In this document: piece by piece, positions 26,730 to 36,708 of the stretch | Layout of the letters: each line of letters begins with the position of its first letter | How positions within the stretch are numbered: position 1 is the first letter of the stretch | From: UBA8106 sp964569695 | GTDB taxonomy: Bacteria > Acidobacteriota > Vicinamibacteria > Vicinamibacterales > UBA823 | Assembly (NCBI GenBank): GCA_964569695.1 | Contig: CAZMUA010000012.1 | Span: 1-64,000, forward strand | DNA: 64,000 nucleotides | Direction: 5' to 3' | Position numbers and translations under genes: made by a program | Notes under the pieces: model-generated | Database searches by the model: none | Seen by the model: only the letters and a program-made list of their open reading frames with translations | What the model was told of the DNA's origin: nothing

Positions 26730-29700
26730 CAGAAAGCGTGCCTTACACGAAAGTCGAGTGCGTAAGTTTGATCCTCGTTCTGAGAGAGAACCCATGAAAG
26801 TTGCTCACTTTGATCGTACTCAAGCAGGATTAGCAAATCCTGTTCGGTTCCGGTCAGAGTTCGTGAGAGAGTCGCGTAAATGCGATCAGATACACGCTTG
26901 CCAATGGTTAACCTAGCTGCTGGTCTGAGTGAAGCTGTCTCGCGCAACGCGGCATCGGAAAGCGAAGGCGTGATCTCAAAGGAATCGACGCCCAACGAAC
27001 TCTCTAAAATTCTCCCAAACCCAGATGAAAGTTGATCGGTCACCAGTTGTGCCGCACGCGCTTGGAGTAATTGTTGCTCAGTCTCATCAGCTGTCCGAAT
27101 AGCCCGCAACTCGCTCTCAGCAGGATCTCTTACATTACCGAGCAGCAAAGATAGAATGTCGCTTGACGGTAATGGAGGATCTGAACTCAACGTCGGTACG
27201 AACCGGTCAGTAGTGCCAGCGATGTGGAAAACCACACGGTAAATCTCACCGGGCACGCGTACACTCGTCTCGGCTTCCACATCGAAGAACGGATTAATTT
27301 CACGAGGATTCGTGAAATCCATGCTGCCTCGGGTTACTACATAGCGATTCCCCTCAAAGAACACCTCCCCACGATCAATCTCCATAAAACCAAACAACTG
27401 AGGAGAAATAGGCGTACCCCGAAGTGTAAGCTCCCCACTCGATACGATTCGTGTATTCCGATCGTTAATACGTAGGGTGCCTGGCACATTCACGCGGATA
27501 TCAAAATTTAAAGGAAAAGCCATTGCATCAGCAGTGGGTGCTCCAGCAACTGCAGCGTCCTGATTCAAAATATCGAACAAACCTGCATTCGTTTCAAGTG
27601 TGCTGACCCATCTTGCGTCATTCACCTCAACTGCACCTGATAACACTGGATTCTCAACGGGACCTTGAAGGACTAGATTGGCGTCAACAGTAGAACGAAA
27701 TTCTTCCGGATACCGCAACTGTATTTCATCACCTATAGCCAACATGCTGAATTCATCCAGACGATATCCGTCTAGACTAATGGACCCACCAAACTGCACA
27801 TCGCCGCCACCTAAAGTCGCCGTTAAATCGTCCATGCGTACATTGCCGTTGTCGAACGTGACACGACCGTTTACCTGTTCGAAGGAATGCGGCAGAGAGG
27901 AATGTCGCAAACGACCATCAGTAATCTCAAGAGAGCCTGACAGCACTGGTGCCTCAAGTAGACCCCGAATCTCAGTAACAATCTCAGCGTTCCCGGCACT
28001 GCGAATGTCACTAAAAAACCCCTGCAGGATCGCCAAGTTCGCATCGCCAGTGACCAACAACCCAAAACGATCCTCCCCCAATCTCACTTCACCACTGACA
28101 CTCAATTCCGTATCTTCCCCTTCGAGTGTCATCTTCGAGACTTGCACCACCTCCTGATCCAAAATGATTTGGATTAAATCGTTATTACGAACTTCGTAAT
28201 CGTAAAGAACCAACTGCAGCTGCTCAATACTGGCAGTAACATTGAGCTTCGCAAGATTGCTCAGTGGACCAAGCACCCTAAGCGCCCCGCTGCCAGTCGT
28301 ATCCGCAAACGGAAGAAATCGTGGTGCGAAAGCCCGCAAGAAAGGATCGAGGGAAGTGTCTGTAAATCGTATGGTCAATTCCGCATCAGCTTCCAGAGTA
28401 ATGGCCACTTGCCCCGAGGCCGACACGGCCATAAGGGGTGACGCAACCTCCAGCTCGACAGATGCCTGCTCGTTTCGTACGCCAACACGACCAGTCATCG
28501 GGCCAATGGTTTCACCACGTATCAATAAGGTATCGATGCGACCTTGTACGTCGTAAATTGGCCAATCAAAACTACCTGAACCACCGGCCGTAAACTGGAG
28601 TAGCCCGTCCAATGGAAGTTCTGGCATTGAGACGGCCGCCACCAGCCCTACAGGAATCCGACGGCCGTCTGCGTTGAATGTGTAAGTACCGCCCCAGTCA
28701 ACGTATGCGGCACCAGTGATCAAGCCTTCACGTTTTCGAATTTCAATCCCATCCAAACGCACGCCACCGCCCTCATAACGCAACAGGGCCGTCGCTGATT
28801 CAAACGGCTCACCGTAGGCAATCACCTCTCGCACTGTCGGTCGTGCAAATCCAAACGGTGCAATGTACTCACCGTATAAGTGAAAGTCTCCTGTGATCAA
28901 ACCTTCAATCGGATACTCCAATTGATCGAATGCCGTCCTAAGATCTAAAACCGGCCATTGTTCTGCATTGAAGCGACCATTAAACTCTTCATCTCCATCA
29001 GTTCTCGGATAATCAAAAGTGAAACGGCCATCGATCAACATTTGAGAGAATCCTTTTCTGAGAATACTCTTTGGAACAGTCGCATACCCGTTCTCGATTG
29101 TTGCTTCACCTTCCCAAGCACCCCACATTACATCCCACACTCGTGGCTCAGCCTCGAATCGACCTGTCACGCTCGGATCGATTAAGTCGCCGGTTAGTTC
29201 TCCATCAAATGTTCCACTTCCACCGATTTCTACCACCTGAGTGGGTCGCTCAAAGACGGTCATCAAGCCAGCCAAAATACGATCGCTTTCTTGTAAATTA
29301 CTACTGGTCATGTGAAACGGAAGACGTGAATCTAAACCATAGGCTGTCTGACCCTCGAAGGATAGAAACGTGTGAGGAGTGGCTAGGTGGCTACCAGACG
29401 CTACATCGATCACGCCAGAGCCAAGAGAATATTCAATCACTCCCCCAAGTGCCAGGCGCCCTTCTAGAACGTTCCTGCTGGGCGATGTATTAACAATTGT
29501 ACCCATTGGCGAACGTCGCTCTTGAAGCGTGATGAGGTCGGGTGGTGACACTTCGATGCGACCAGTGCCTTCCCGGTCAGCGAAGCTACTGCGTGGCCAA
29601 GACATCTTATTCAAACCGGCAGCCCGTCCTGCAAGCGGCAAGGGTTCAAGCTCAAGAGAATCGGTCAGGCTGGTCAGATCTACATCGGCGTAAGTCACCT

Positions 29701-30805
29701 CCAGACTAGCAACACCAGCGCCTCCCTCATCCTCTGACGTTAAGGCATAGGACAACTCAAGTGTTCCGTCGTGGAACACTGCGGAGGACTCATAGATGTC
29801 GAATCCGTCTCGCCGCCATTCGAGAGATCCACGCACCTCGGAAAATGGATTGCTGTCAATCCCCAGTCGTTCGCTCGAAAACTCGCCTCGAAGGTCGCGA
29901 CCACCATCGTACAGGTGAAACGTACCCACAAAGTCGCCGTCGCCAGACAATGTAAAGGCTTCATCCGGAAAGAAAACGTCACGCAGAATAGGTAAATCTA
30001 GTTCGGATCGAACTTCGTAGAATTGTTCCGGCCAATTCATAATATCCGCTGTGCCAATCAAACTCGACTCCGTGCCATCAGCCAGCAGGTCTAATCGATC
30101 GAAGATCACTTTACCGTCATCGATTTGAAAATCGGCTTGCAGAGCTGCTTGCATTGGTTCAAAAGACTGGAGCTGTAACGTGCCTCCTGAGAATTCCGCG
30201 TGACCGCTGTAATCCAACCTCTTGGTCACGGTAATATCAAAATCTCGTCCTACCACACTCCACGGAGCAGCGTGATCTTCATAGGTAAATTGCCCGCGCT
30301 CCGCATGAATTTCACTTAGAGTCGTAACAAACCATGTGTCTTCGGCCAGCGCCAGTTCGCTGAGATCTGGAAAGGTGTGGCGATCGCCAGGAAAACTTTC
30401 AACGACCATTGCCCAGTCGGATATTGCAACAGAATCAAAAAGCAATTCCCGCCGGAAAAGTGCTGACCAAGGCATGGAAATAACGACTTCGTCGGCAGTC
30501 AAAAATGCTCGATCCTCAGGTGTTGGGCCATCAACAACAAAATCTTCAACCAGAAATTGTCCGCGGAAAAGATAAATTGAGAGCTTGCCAATATGGAGCG
30601 GGCGACCCATTAGTTCCGTGCCAACTCGTTCCACATGTTTGCGCAGTGCTGGACCGAGGTCTACTGTTACGGTCGCCACAACAGCAATCGCCACCGCAGC
30701 CACGAGCCCTAGCAACACTAAACGTGGGTAGCGGGTTAGCAGACGGCGGTGCCTCTTGCTCGCCTCAGCATCGCTACGCTTGGTTTCAGGTCTCAACTCG
30801 AACAT
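26729..30805 (-). CDS. tamB: TamB-like translocation/assembly (AsmA-like, DUF490) protein
   Basis: 1358 residues. A membrane anchor is at about 27-50 (YPRLVLLGLVAAV), then a very long run of beta strands of the AsmA/TamB groove type, and a C-terminal TamB domain with the motif PPLPSSDILSLLLG and SSLGVDSFEI. Such proteins span the periplasm and carry phospholipid or help outer-membrane protein insertion with their Omp85 partner, encoded next. Its start overlaps the biotin-carrier gene by 13 bases and its stop overlaps the Omp85 start, so translation of the three is coupled. Confidence 0.88.
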   Translation of the reverse strand: MFELRPETKRSDAEASKRHRRLLTRYPRLVLLGLVAAVAIAVVATVTVDLGPALRKHVERVGTELMGRPLHIGKLSIYLFRGQFLVEDFVVDGPTPEDRAFLTADEVVISMPWSALFRRELLFDSVAISDWAMVVESFPGDRHTFPDLSELALAEDTWFVTTLSEIHAERGQFTYEDHAAPWSVVGRDFDITVTKRLDYSGHAEFSGGTLQLQSFEPMQAALQADFQIDDGKVIFDRLDLLADGTESSLIGTADIMNWPEQFYEVRSELDLPILRDVFFPDEAFTLSGDGDFVGTFHLYDGGRDLRGEFSSERLGIDSNPFSEVRGSLEWRRDGFDIYESSAVFHDGTLELSYALTSEDEGGAGVASLEVTYADVDLTSLTDSLELEPLPLAGRAAGLNKMSWPRSSFADREGTGRIEVSPPDLITLQERRSPMGTIVNTSPSRNVLEGRLALGGVIEYSLGSGVIDVASGSHLATPHTFLSFEGQTAYGLDSRLPFHMTSSNLQESDRILAGLMTVFERPTQVVEIGGSGTFDGELTGDLIDPSVTGRFEAEPRVWDVMWGAWEGEATIENGYATVPKSILRKGFSQMLIDGRFTFDYPRTDGDEEFNGRFNAEQWPVLDLRTAFDQLEYPIEGLITGDFHLYGEYIAPFGFARPTVREVIAYGEPFESATALLRYEGGGVRLDGIEIRKREGLITGAAYVDWGGTYTFNADGRRIPVGLVAAVSMPELPLDGLLQFTAGGSGSFDWPIYDVQGRIDTLLIRGETIGPMTGRVGVRNEQASVELEVASPLMAVSASGQVAITLEADAELTIRFTDTSLDPFLRAFAPRFLPFADTTGSGALRVLGPLSNLAKLNVTASIEQLQLVLYDYEVRNNDLIQIILDQEVVQVSKMTLEGEDTELSVSGEVRLGEDRFGLLVTGDANLAILQGFFSDIRSAGNAEIVTEIRGLLEAPVLSGSLEITDGRLRHSSLPHSFEQVNGRVTFDNGNVRMDDLTATLGGGDVQFGGSISLDGYRLDEFSMLAIGDEIQLRYPEEFRSTVDANLVLQGPVENPVLSGAVEVNDARWVSTLETNAGLFDILNQDAAVAGAPTADAMAFPLNFDIRVNVPGTLRINDRNTRIVSSGELTLRGTPISPQLFGFMEIDRGEVFFEGNRYVVTRGSMDFTNPREINPFFDVEAETSVRVPGEIYRVVFHIAGTTDRFVPTLSSDPPLPSSDILSLLLGNVRDPAESELRAIRTADETEQQLLQARAAQLVTDQLSSGFGRILESSLGVDSFEITPSLSDAALRETASLRPAARLTIGKRVSDRIYATLSRTLTGTEQDLLILLEYDQSEQLSWVLSQNEDQTYALDFRVRHAF

Positions 30806-31341
30806 AAGGGTTCTTCTTGTTCCACCGTCGCTAGGACCAAGCCGGCTTCGACCACAGCACCCGGTTGCACCTTGATTTCAACAACACGACCCGCACTTGG
30901 TGAAGTAAGCGTATTTTCCATTTTCATGGCTTCAACGACTACTATGCCTTGTCGGTTTTTCACTGGGTCACCTGCAGCGACCAACAGTTTGACTACTCGA
31001 CCAGGCATTGGTGCAGTAATCTGCTGCAATCCATCGGCAACCGGCACCGAAGTGGTCTCTGTTGTAAAGATTGATCGATCTGCGTTGAGCCCAATCTGAA
31101 AGACACAACTAGATTTTTCCACGTCAACGGTTGCTCGCCGACCAGAATCAACAATAGTAACCATATGACTCGAAAAATTCTGATCGCGCAAAATCAGCGA
31201 CAATGAAGACTGGTCAAGCCGACGGGCATCTACGACATGCTGTTGGCCATTCATAGTCACGGTAAAACGATTGTCTGCCCCGACAACTCGGTCTATCTGG
31301 ACGCACCTTACTTGCCCGTTGACATCAACATCAAACGTCAT
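30793..31341 (-). CDS. Biotin carboxyl carrier subunit of an acyl-CoA carboxylase
   Basis: 182 residues. The C-terminal biotinyl domain (about 108-180) has the signature EAMKMENT with the biotin-accepting lysine K140, and a hairpin APMPGRVV at its start. The N-terminal 100 residues are a beta-rich linker of the sort found in stand-alone carrier subunits of propionyl-CoA or acyl-CoA carboxylases. Its ATG overlaps the biotin carboxylase stop (ATGA), so the two are made together; its 3' end overlaps the TamB-like gene. Confidence 0.9.
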   Translation of the reverse strand: MTFDVDVNGQVRCVQIDRVVGADNRFTVTMNGQQHVVDARRLDQSSLSLILRDQNFSSHMVTIVDSGRRATVDVEKSSCVFQIGLNADRSIFTTETTSVPVADGLQQITAPMPGRVVKLLVAAGDPVKNRQGIVVVEAMKMENTLTSPSAGRVVEIKVQPGAVVEAGLVLATVEQEEPLCSS

Positions 31342-32855
31342 GAGATTTCACGTAAGGCCTCAACCTTGGCCTGCCGCCGCCATGCGGAGGTCTTGTCTGG
31401 CTGTTTCGCAGAAGCTGCATCCTTACCAAGATAGGCATGCAGGGCCGCACCGACGACCGCAACGTCTTCGATATCAGTGGTCGGCTCCATAAGTGGCTTA
31501 CCATTACGCTCCGCCATCATCATGTCGACAAAATTCGTGTTTAACGCTCCACTCTGAAACGCAGAACTTTGAAGCAGCCAAGAAAACAATGAGATCGTTG
31601 TTTTGATTCCATGCACCTGGTATTCATCCATCGCACGTCGCATGCGTGCGATAGCCATAGCTCGATCAGGACCCCAAGCAACAACTTTAGAAATTAACGG
31701 ATCGTACCAAGTGGGCACCTCAAATCCCGAGGCAACACCGCTGTCATCACGAATTCCAGGACCAGAAGGCGTTCGAAGGGCTCGAATCATCCCAGGTGAC
31801 GGCATGAAACCATTGTCTGGGTCCTCTGCGTAGACACGACATTCGATGGCGTGGCCCCGTGGTGTTAGTGTTTCCACTGGATTAATGGTCAGCTGTCTAC
31901 CCTGCGCAATGTGAAGCTGCCAATGAACAAGATCAACCCCTGTTATCATTTCGGTAACAGGATGTTCAACCTGTAGCCTGGTATTCATCTCTAGAAAGTA
32001 AAACTTTCCATCTGTATCAAGTAAAAATTCAACAGTACCGGCATTAACGTAACCGACCGAATGAGCAAGCGCCACAGCAGCGGTAGCCATCTGCTCGCGC
32101 AACTCTTGGGTCACGAACATCGCTGGAGACTCTTCGACAACTTTTTGATAACGACGTTGAATTGAACAGTCTCGCTCAACAAAAGGCACTATCGCACCAT
32201 GCGAATCGCCAAGCAGTTGCACCTCAATATGACGTGGCTCGACTATTTGTCTCTCCAAATAGACAAACTCATCACCAAATGCTGTTTGGGCCTCAGACCG
32301 TGCCTCTCGAAGCGCTGAAGTAAGCGCTTCCGGTTCATTCACGATGCGCATGCCTCGCCCACCACCACCAGCCACGGCCTTAACAAATAGTGGATATCCG
32401 ACTTCCTTAGCAATTTGCTTAACCTCAATGTCGGACAGATTTGGATCTAAGGGAGTGTTAGTGCCAGGCACCACAGGAACCCCGGCACGCTGTGCTGCTT
32501 GGCGAGCCGCAACCTTGCCACCCATGAGGGCAATCACATCAGCTGATGGTCCCACAAACGTTAAATTCGCTTCGCGACAAGCAGCGGCAAACTTCGCATT
32601 CTCGGAAAGAAAACCATATCCTGGGTGCACAGCTGTCGCATCAGCTTGACGCGCTACATCGACCAGCCGGTCGATGTTTAGGTAACTCTCGGCTGGCTCG
32701 TTAGCTCCGATTTCATAAGCCTCGTCGGCATACCGTACGTGGGGCGCCAAGCGATCACAATCTGAATAGACGGCGACACTCTGAAATCCGAGCTCTCGAC
32801 AAGCACGCATGATGCGCACTGCGATTTCTCCACGATTAGCAACTAGTACTTTCAT
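31338..32855 (-). CDS. Biotin carboxylase subunit of an acyl-CoA carboxylase
   Basis: 505 residues from the ATG at 32855 (a TTG three codons earlier is also open). The family start KVLVANRGEIAVRIMRA, the glycine-rich ATP loop VAGGGGRGMRIV, the metal-binding EMNTRLQVEHPVTE and the C-terminal biotin carboxylase domain are complete. It carboxylates biotin on the carrier subunit with ATP and bicarbonate. The carboxyltransferase gene upstream completes the enzyme; propionyl-CoA or a related acyl-CoA is the likely substrate, feeding methylmalonyl-CoA or fatty-acid metabolism. Confidence 0.95.
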   Translation of the reverse strand: MKVLVANRGEIAVRIMRACRELGFQSVAVYSDCDRLAPHVRYADEAYEIGANEPAESYLNIDRLVDVARQADATAVHPGYGFLSENAKFAAACREANLTFVGPSADVIALMGGKVAARQAAQRAGVPVVPGTNTPLDPNLSDIEVKQIAKEVGYPLFVKAVAGGGGRGMRIVNEPEALTSALREARSEAQTAFGDEFVYLERQIVEPRHIEVQLLGDSHGAIVPFVERDCSIQRRYQKVVEESPAMFVTQELREQMATAAVALAHSVGYVNAGTVEFLLDTDGKFYFLEMNTRLQVEHPVTEMITGVDLVHWQLHIAQGRQLTINPVETLTPRGHAIECRVYAEDPDNGFMPSPGMIRALRTPSGPGIRDDSGVASGFEVPTWYDPLISKVVAWGPDRAMAIARMRRAMDEYQVHGIKTTISLFSWLLQSSAFQSGALNTNFVDMMMAERNGKPLMEPTTDIEDVAVVGAALHAYLGKDAASAKQPDKTSAWRRQAKVEALREIS

Positions 32856-32985
32856 CGTGATCAAACAACGATTGCAGATACAGGGCTACTTGGCTGCGCT
32901 TGCCCATGGGCTCCTATGGCAAAACCGAGGGCAAGACCTCACATCTACCTATTATTCTAGCACTTAAGGGCGTCGGTCAAAGTGT

Positions 32986-34527
32986 CTATAGGGGAATATT
33001 GCCATGTTTCTTAGGTGGATTGCGGTCACGTTTATCGGCGAGATTCTCGAACGCTGCGATTAGGATCGACCTCGTTCGTCGCGGTTCGATCACTGCATCA
33101 ACGAAACCACGCGCAGCAGCTGTAAGAGGATTGGCGAATTTGTCTTTGAACTCTTCGATTTTCTTATTGCGCAGCGCATCGGGGTCGCTCGCCTGCTCGA
33201 GATCGCGTTTGTAGAGGATGTTCACCGCACCTTCTGGCCCCATCACGGCGATTTCTGCCGTTGGCCAAGCATAGTTAAGATCGGTGCGGAGGTGTTTGCT
33301 AGACATCACGCAATAGGCGCCTCCGTAGGCCTTTCGTGTTATGACTGTCACTTTTGGTACCGTTGCCTCAGCGAAAGCGAACAACAACTTGGCACCGTGA
33401 CGAATAATGCCGCCGTGTTCCTGTTGAATGCCTGGTAGAAAGCCTGGTACGTCCTCTAGTGTTAATAGTGGAATATTAAACGCGTCACAGCAACGCACAA
33501 ATCTGGCCGCCTTAACCGAGGCGTCGATGTCGAGTGTTCCAGCGAGGTGTGCCGGTTGATTAGCAACAACGCCAATCGAACGGCCGGCTAGTCGTATGAA
33601 CCCTACGATGATATTCCTGGCAAAATGCTGGTGCACCTCAAAGAATTTTTTGTGATCAGCAATTGATCGGATCAGGTCCAACATGTCATAAGGATGACTT
33701 GGTAACTCTGGAATGAGACTTTCCAGCATTTCATCTTCGCGATCAGATGGATCCGAGCATTCCAAGTCAGGCGGCTCATCCAAATTGTTGCTGGGTAAGT
33801 AGCCAAGCAATTCCCTCACAAGGGCTAAACATTCTCGATCATCAGCGACCGCAAAGTGTGCAGCACCACTCTGGGAGTTGTGCGTCATCGCTCCACCTAA
33901 CTCCTCCTTGGTAACCTGCTGGTGCGTAACAGTCTCCACAACATCTGGCCCGGTTACAAACATGTAGCTTGTGTCCTGCACCATGATGTTAAAGTCAGTA
34001 ATAGCTGGTGAATAGACAGCGCCGCCCGCGCACGGACCCATAATCGCAGAGATCTGTGGAATCACCCCTGAGGCTAAAGTATTGCGAAGAAAAATGTCGG
34101 CATAACCACCTAACGAAAGTACACCTTCCTGAATCCGTGCACCTCCCGAATCATTGAGCCCGACGACAGGTGCACCCATCTTGATCGCTAAGTCCAGGAT
34201 CTTCACGATCTTGGCGGCATTAGTTTCCGATAACGAACCACCAAACACCGTAAAATCCTGTGCGAAGGCGTACACGGTTCGACCATCGACACATCCATAT
34301 CCAGCCACAACACCGTCACCCGGCACGCTCTGGTTGGCCATACCGAAGTCCTGACACCGATGCACCACCAGCTTGTCAAGTTCCTTGAATGTTCCGGGAT
34401 CGAACAGTCGATCGACCCGCTCACGAGCAGTGAGTTTCCCAGCAGCATGCTGCCGTGCTAGTCGAGCATCGCCTCCACCGTGTTCAGCACGTGCCTCTAA
34501 CTCGGAAAGCTGTTTACGTGTATCCAA
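32986..34527 (-). CDS. Acyl-CoA carboxylase carboxyltransferase subunit (PccB type)
   Basis: 513 residues from a TTG at 34527; no closer ATG fits the family start. The two crotonase-like halves are present. Conserved segments are GKLTARERVDRLFD, VFGGSLSE, GPCAGGAVYSP and, in the second half, DVPGFLPGIQQEH and KAYGGAYCVM. The enzyme moves the carboxyl group from biotin to an acyl-CoA. The sequence is of the propionyl-/methylmalonyl-CoA type; substrate choice cannot be fixed by eye. Six bases separate it from the aldolase gene before it and about 130 from the biotin carboxylase gene. Confidence 0.93.
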   Translation of the reverse strand: MDTRKQLSELEARAEHGGGDARLARQHAAGKLTARERVDRLFDPGTFKELDKLVVHRCQDFGMANQSVPGDGVVAGYGCVDGRTVYAFAQDFTVFGGSLSETNAAKIVKILDLAIKMGAPVVGLNDSGGARIQEGVLSLGGYADIFLRNTLASGVIPQISAIMGPCAGGAVYSPAITDFNIMVQDTSYMFVTGPDVVETVTHQQVTKEELGGAMTHNSQSGAAHFAVADDRECLALVRELLGYLPSNNLDEPPDLECSDPSDREDEMLESLIPELPSHPYDMLDLIRSIADHKKFFEVHQHFARNIIVGFIRLAGRSIGVVANQPAHLAGTLDIDASVKAARFVRCCDAFNIPLLTLEDVPGFLPGIQQEHGGIIRHGAKLLFAFAEATVPKVTVITRKAYGGAYCVMSSKHLRTDLNYAWPTAEIAVMGPEGAVNILYKRDLEQASDPDALRNKKIEEFKDKFANPLTAAARGFVDAVIEPRRTRSILIAAFENLADKRDRNPPKKHGNIPL

Positions 34528-34533
34528 TCGCTG

Positions 34534-35187
34534 TTAACCCTTTCCAGCTTGTGCTTTGTCCCAGTCGGCAAGGAATTGTTTAAGACCAATGTCAGTTAGC
34601 GGATGCTTAAACATTTTCTGGAGAACAGCCGGCGGACAGGTACACACATCAGCTCCCATTTCCGCTGCTTGGATGATGTGAAGCGGGCCTCGAACGCTGG
34701 CTACCAGCACTTCAGTCAAGAATTCATAATTTTCGTAGATCTCAACAATAGAACCAATCAGGTCCATTCCAGAGGTACCGATGTCGTCAAGGCGACCTAC
34801 AAATGGACTAACAAAAGTGGCTCCAACCTTGGCTGCCAACAGCGCCTGCGCCGCAGAAAACACCAATGTGACGTTCACAGGAATATTCTCGGAAACCAAA
34901 GCTCGACACGCCTTGATTCCTTCCTCGCCAAAGGGCACCTTAACAACTATGTGATCGTCAATCTTTCGCAGTTGACGACCCTCTTGAATCATTCCTTCTG
35001 TATCTGTCGCGACCACCTCGGCGCTGACAGGGCCTTGCACCAAGTCACAGATTTCTTTGAGAATTTTCTGCGGATCACCAGCTTCCTTCGCAAGTAATGA
35101 CGGATTGGTTGTAGCACCATCCACGATACCAAGTGGGACCAAGTCGGTGAAGTGTTGCACATTACCAGAATCAACGAACAATTTCAT
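34534..35187 (-). CDS. Transaldolase / fructose-6-phosphate aldolase-like protein
   Basis: 217 residues from the ATG at 35187; AAGGAG seven bases upstream decides for it over an earlier in-frame start. The short transaldolase type (Fsa/TalC, about 215-220 residues) is clear from KLFVDSGN, DGATTNPSLLAK, the Schiff-base lysine K83 in VVKVPFG, and FVSPFVGRLDD. It either transfers dihydroxyacetone units in the pentose phosphate pathway or cleaves fructose 6-phosphate; the two activities are not separable from sequence alone. It sits ahead of the acyl-CoA carboxylase genes. Confidence 0.9.
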   Translation of the reverse strand: MKLFVDSGNVQHFTDLVPLGIVDGATTNPSLLAKEAGDPQKILKEICDLVQGPVSAEVVATDTEGMIQEGRQLRKIDDHIVVKVPFGEEGIKACRALVSENIPVNVTLVFSAAQALLAAKVGATFVSPFVGRLDDIGTSGMDLIGSIVEIYENYEFLTEVLVASVRGPLHIIQAAEMGADVCTCPPAVLQKMFKHPLTDIGLKQFLADWDKAQAGKG

Positions 35188-35274
35188 ACTGTCGCTCCTT
35201 GGGATAGACAATCACAGGTGCCCGTTTTATAAACCGTAAGTTTACCTCGAGGCAGTTGTACACTCTGAGCCTGC

Positions 35275-36708
35275 TCATCGCGGCGTCTCTTGAACTTGAT
35301 TGGATGGGCCACTAATATTGGGGGCCTTCGCAGTATCAAGAGCCACAACCGCGTACACATAATCAACACCAGCTATCGCGGACGTATCCCGATAAGTCGT
35401 TTCCGTAATGATACCGGAGTGTAACGGCTGCTCAGCCCGCAATACCTGGTACCCCGCGAGATCTGCCTCAGAACTTGAATTCCAGATTAGGTTGATAGTC
35501 CCAACATTGGCAACTGCAACCAAATTCGTTGGTGGCGCGGGGGGGAATGTATCCACAAATTTAACGCACGTTTGTGTTGACGGAAGACTCTCAATCATCA
35601 TCTCGAACGTCTCAACAGGCTCAGTTGCGTCAACCGATTCGGCATCAGCTGTTTCAACTGACTCCGAAGGATCAATGACCATCCGGTTAACCTGTTTAAG
35701 TGTTCCGATGATGTAGCAGCGCTCAAGACCAAATTCAACACGTGGATCCTGGAACTGCAAAGACTCTAATGGTGTGTCGTTTAGCGGTATCGGAGTAACA
35801 TCGGTAACGTTCGTGTTCTTCGCAACTTCATATACGTTATACCGACTAGTAATACGTAGACGACTAGGTTGGCCAAATTCTTCAATTGGCGACGATTGTA
35901 AAAACGAATCCGACACTGGCACCTGAACAAGACGACGCGCCTCACGAGCTGGAATCCAAGTCATCGTAACAACATCGCTTGTGTACTGAACGCTAGGATA
36001 TGCCGTTGAATGCGGCGGGTCTGTTAACCGCATTGGAATTGGTTCCGCCGGACTACGACGTCCTCCCCTCGTAACGCCAATCGCCGCATAAAAGCGATTT
36101 GGAGGTGGTACAAATGGTGGGGACACAAGGGGGCCTTGGAGCTGCTGCAATTCTAGCTGCTTCTTATCCTGTTCATTGCTACGCCTGCGAGATCTCCGCC
36201 GGATCTCCGTTAGGTCGACTGGCATCAGCATCTCGGGTGTTAGTGTTTCGATAAACGAAAGGCGCTGCCCCTGCACATACCCAGCATCTTCGATGACCGT
36301 TAACGAGGGCACTGCTTGCGCATCAGCTGTCGATTCTTCGTCAGACTCACCATCTTCAAGATCCTCTGGTTCGGCTGGCTGATGCACTTCGAAAGTTGCA
36401 ATGAGCGTTGCAGTTCTTCGAAATTCACGATCGGTCAGTGGCGGTTCAGTAGAGGGAAATGAATGAGCTGTTAGAGCATACAGCTCGACACTGCCTATGT
36501 CTGCTGGCGTACTGCCATCTGAATTTTCAGTTGGTACATTGAAATTGAGAAACACCTCAGACCCGATGCGACGGATACTAAAGTCCTCGACTGGCGCTGG
36601 CACTAAGCGCAGTGGCGCAAGCGGAGGTCCCTTCTTACCGCAAGCACCGATTGTAAAAAGTGCCAGCGACGCGATTGACACCAACAGCCGCCACCGCGAT
36701 TTTGTCAC
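35275..36708 (-). CDS. Lipoprotein with fibronectin type III-like C-terminal domain
   Basis: 477 residues from a GTG that overlaps the hslU stop (GTGA). The signal ends in a lipobox, TIGAC followed by GKKGPP, a lipoprotein N terminus common in Proteobacteria and Acidobacteriota. The middle is rich in proline, serine and acidic residues and looks disordered between small beta domains. Near residues 385-475 an FN3-type domain is visible (PPAPPTNLVAVAN, then ADLAGYQVLRAE). Function unknown; cell-surface or periplasmic scaffold. Its coupling to a cytosolic protease gene is unexpected. Confidence 0.7.
   Translation of the reverse strand: MTKSRWRLLVSIASLALFTIGACGKKGPPLAPLRLVPAPVEDFSIRRIGSEVFLNFNVPTENSDGSTPADIGSVELYALTAHSFPSTEPPLTDREFRRTATLIATFEVHQPAEPEDLEDGESDEESTADAQAVPSLTVIEDAGYVQGQRLSFIETLTPEMLMPVDLTEIRRRSRRRSNEQDKKQLELQQLQGPLVSPPFVPPPNRFYAAIGVTRGGRRSPAEPIPMRLTDPPHSTAYPSVQYTSDVVTMTWIPAREARRLVQVPVSDSFLQSSPIEEFGQPSRLRITSRYNVYEVAKNTNVTDVTPIPLNDTPLESLQFQDPRVEFGLERCYIIGTLKQVNRMVIDPSESVETADAESVDATEPVETFEMMIESLPSTQTCVKFVDTFPPAPPTNLVAVANVGTINLIWNSSSEADLAGYQVLRAEQPLHSGIITETTYRDTSAIAGVDYVYAVVALDTAKAPNISGPSNQVQETPR

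Noticed and set aside
32899..32935. Inverted repeat CTTGCCC/GGGCAAG between carboxylase genes as terminator
   Set aside because: The loop is 23 bases and no T run follows on the minus strand.
34603..35097. 164-codon plus-strand open frame opposite the transaldolase-like gene
   Set aside because: Antisense shadow without family features.
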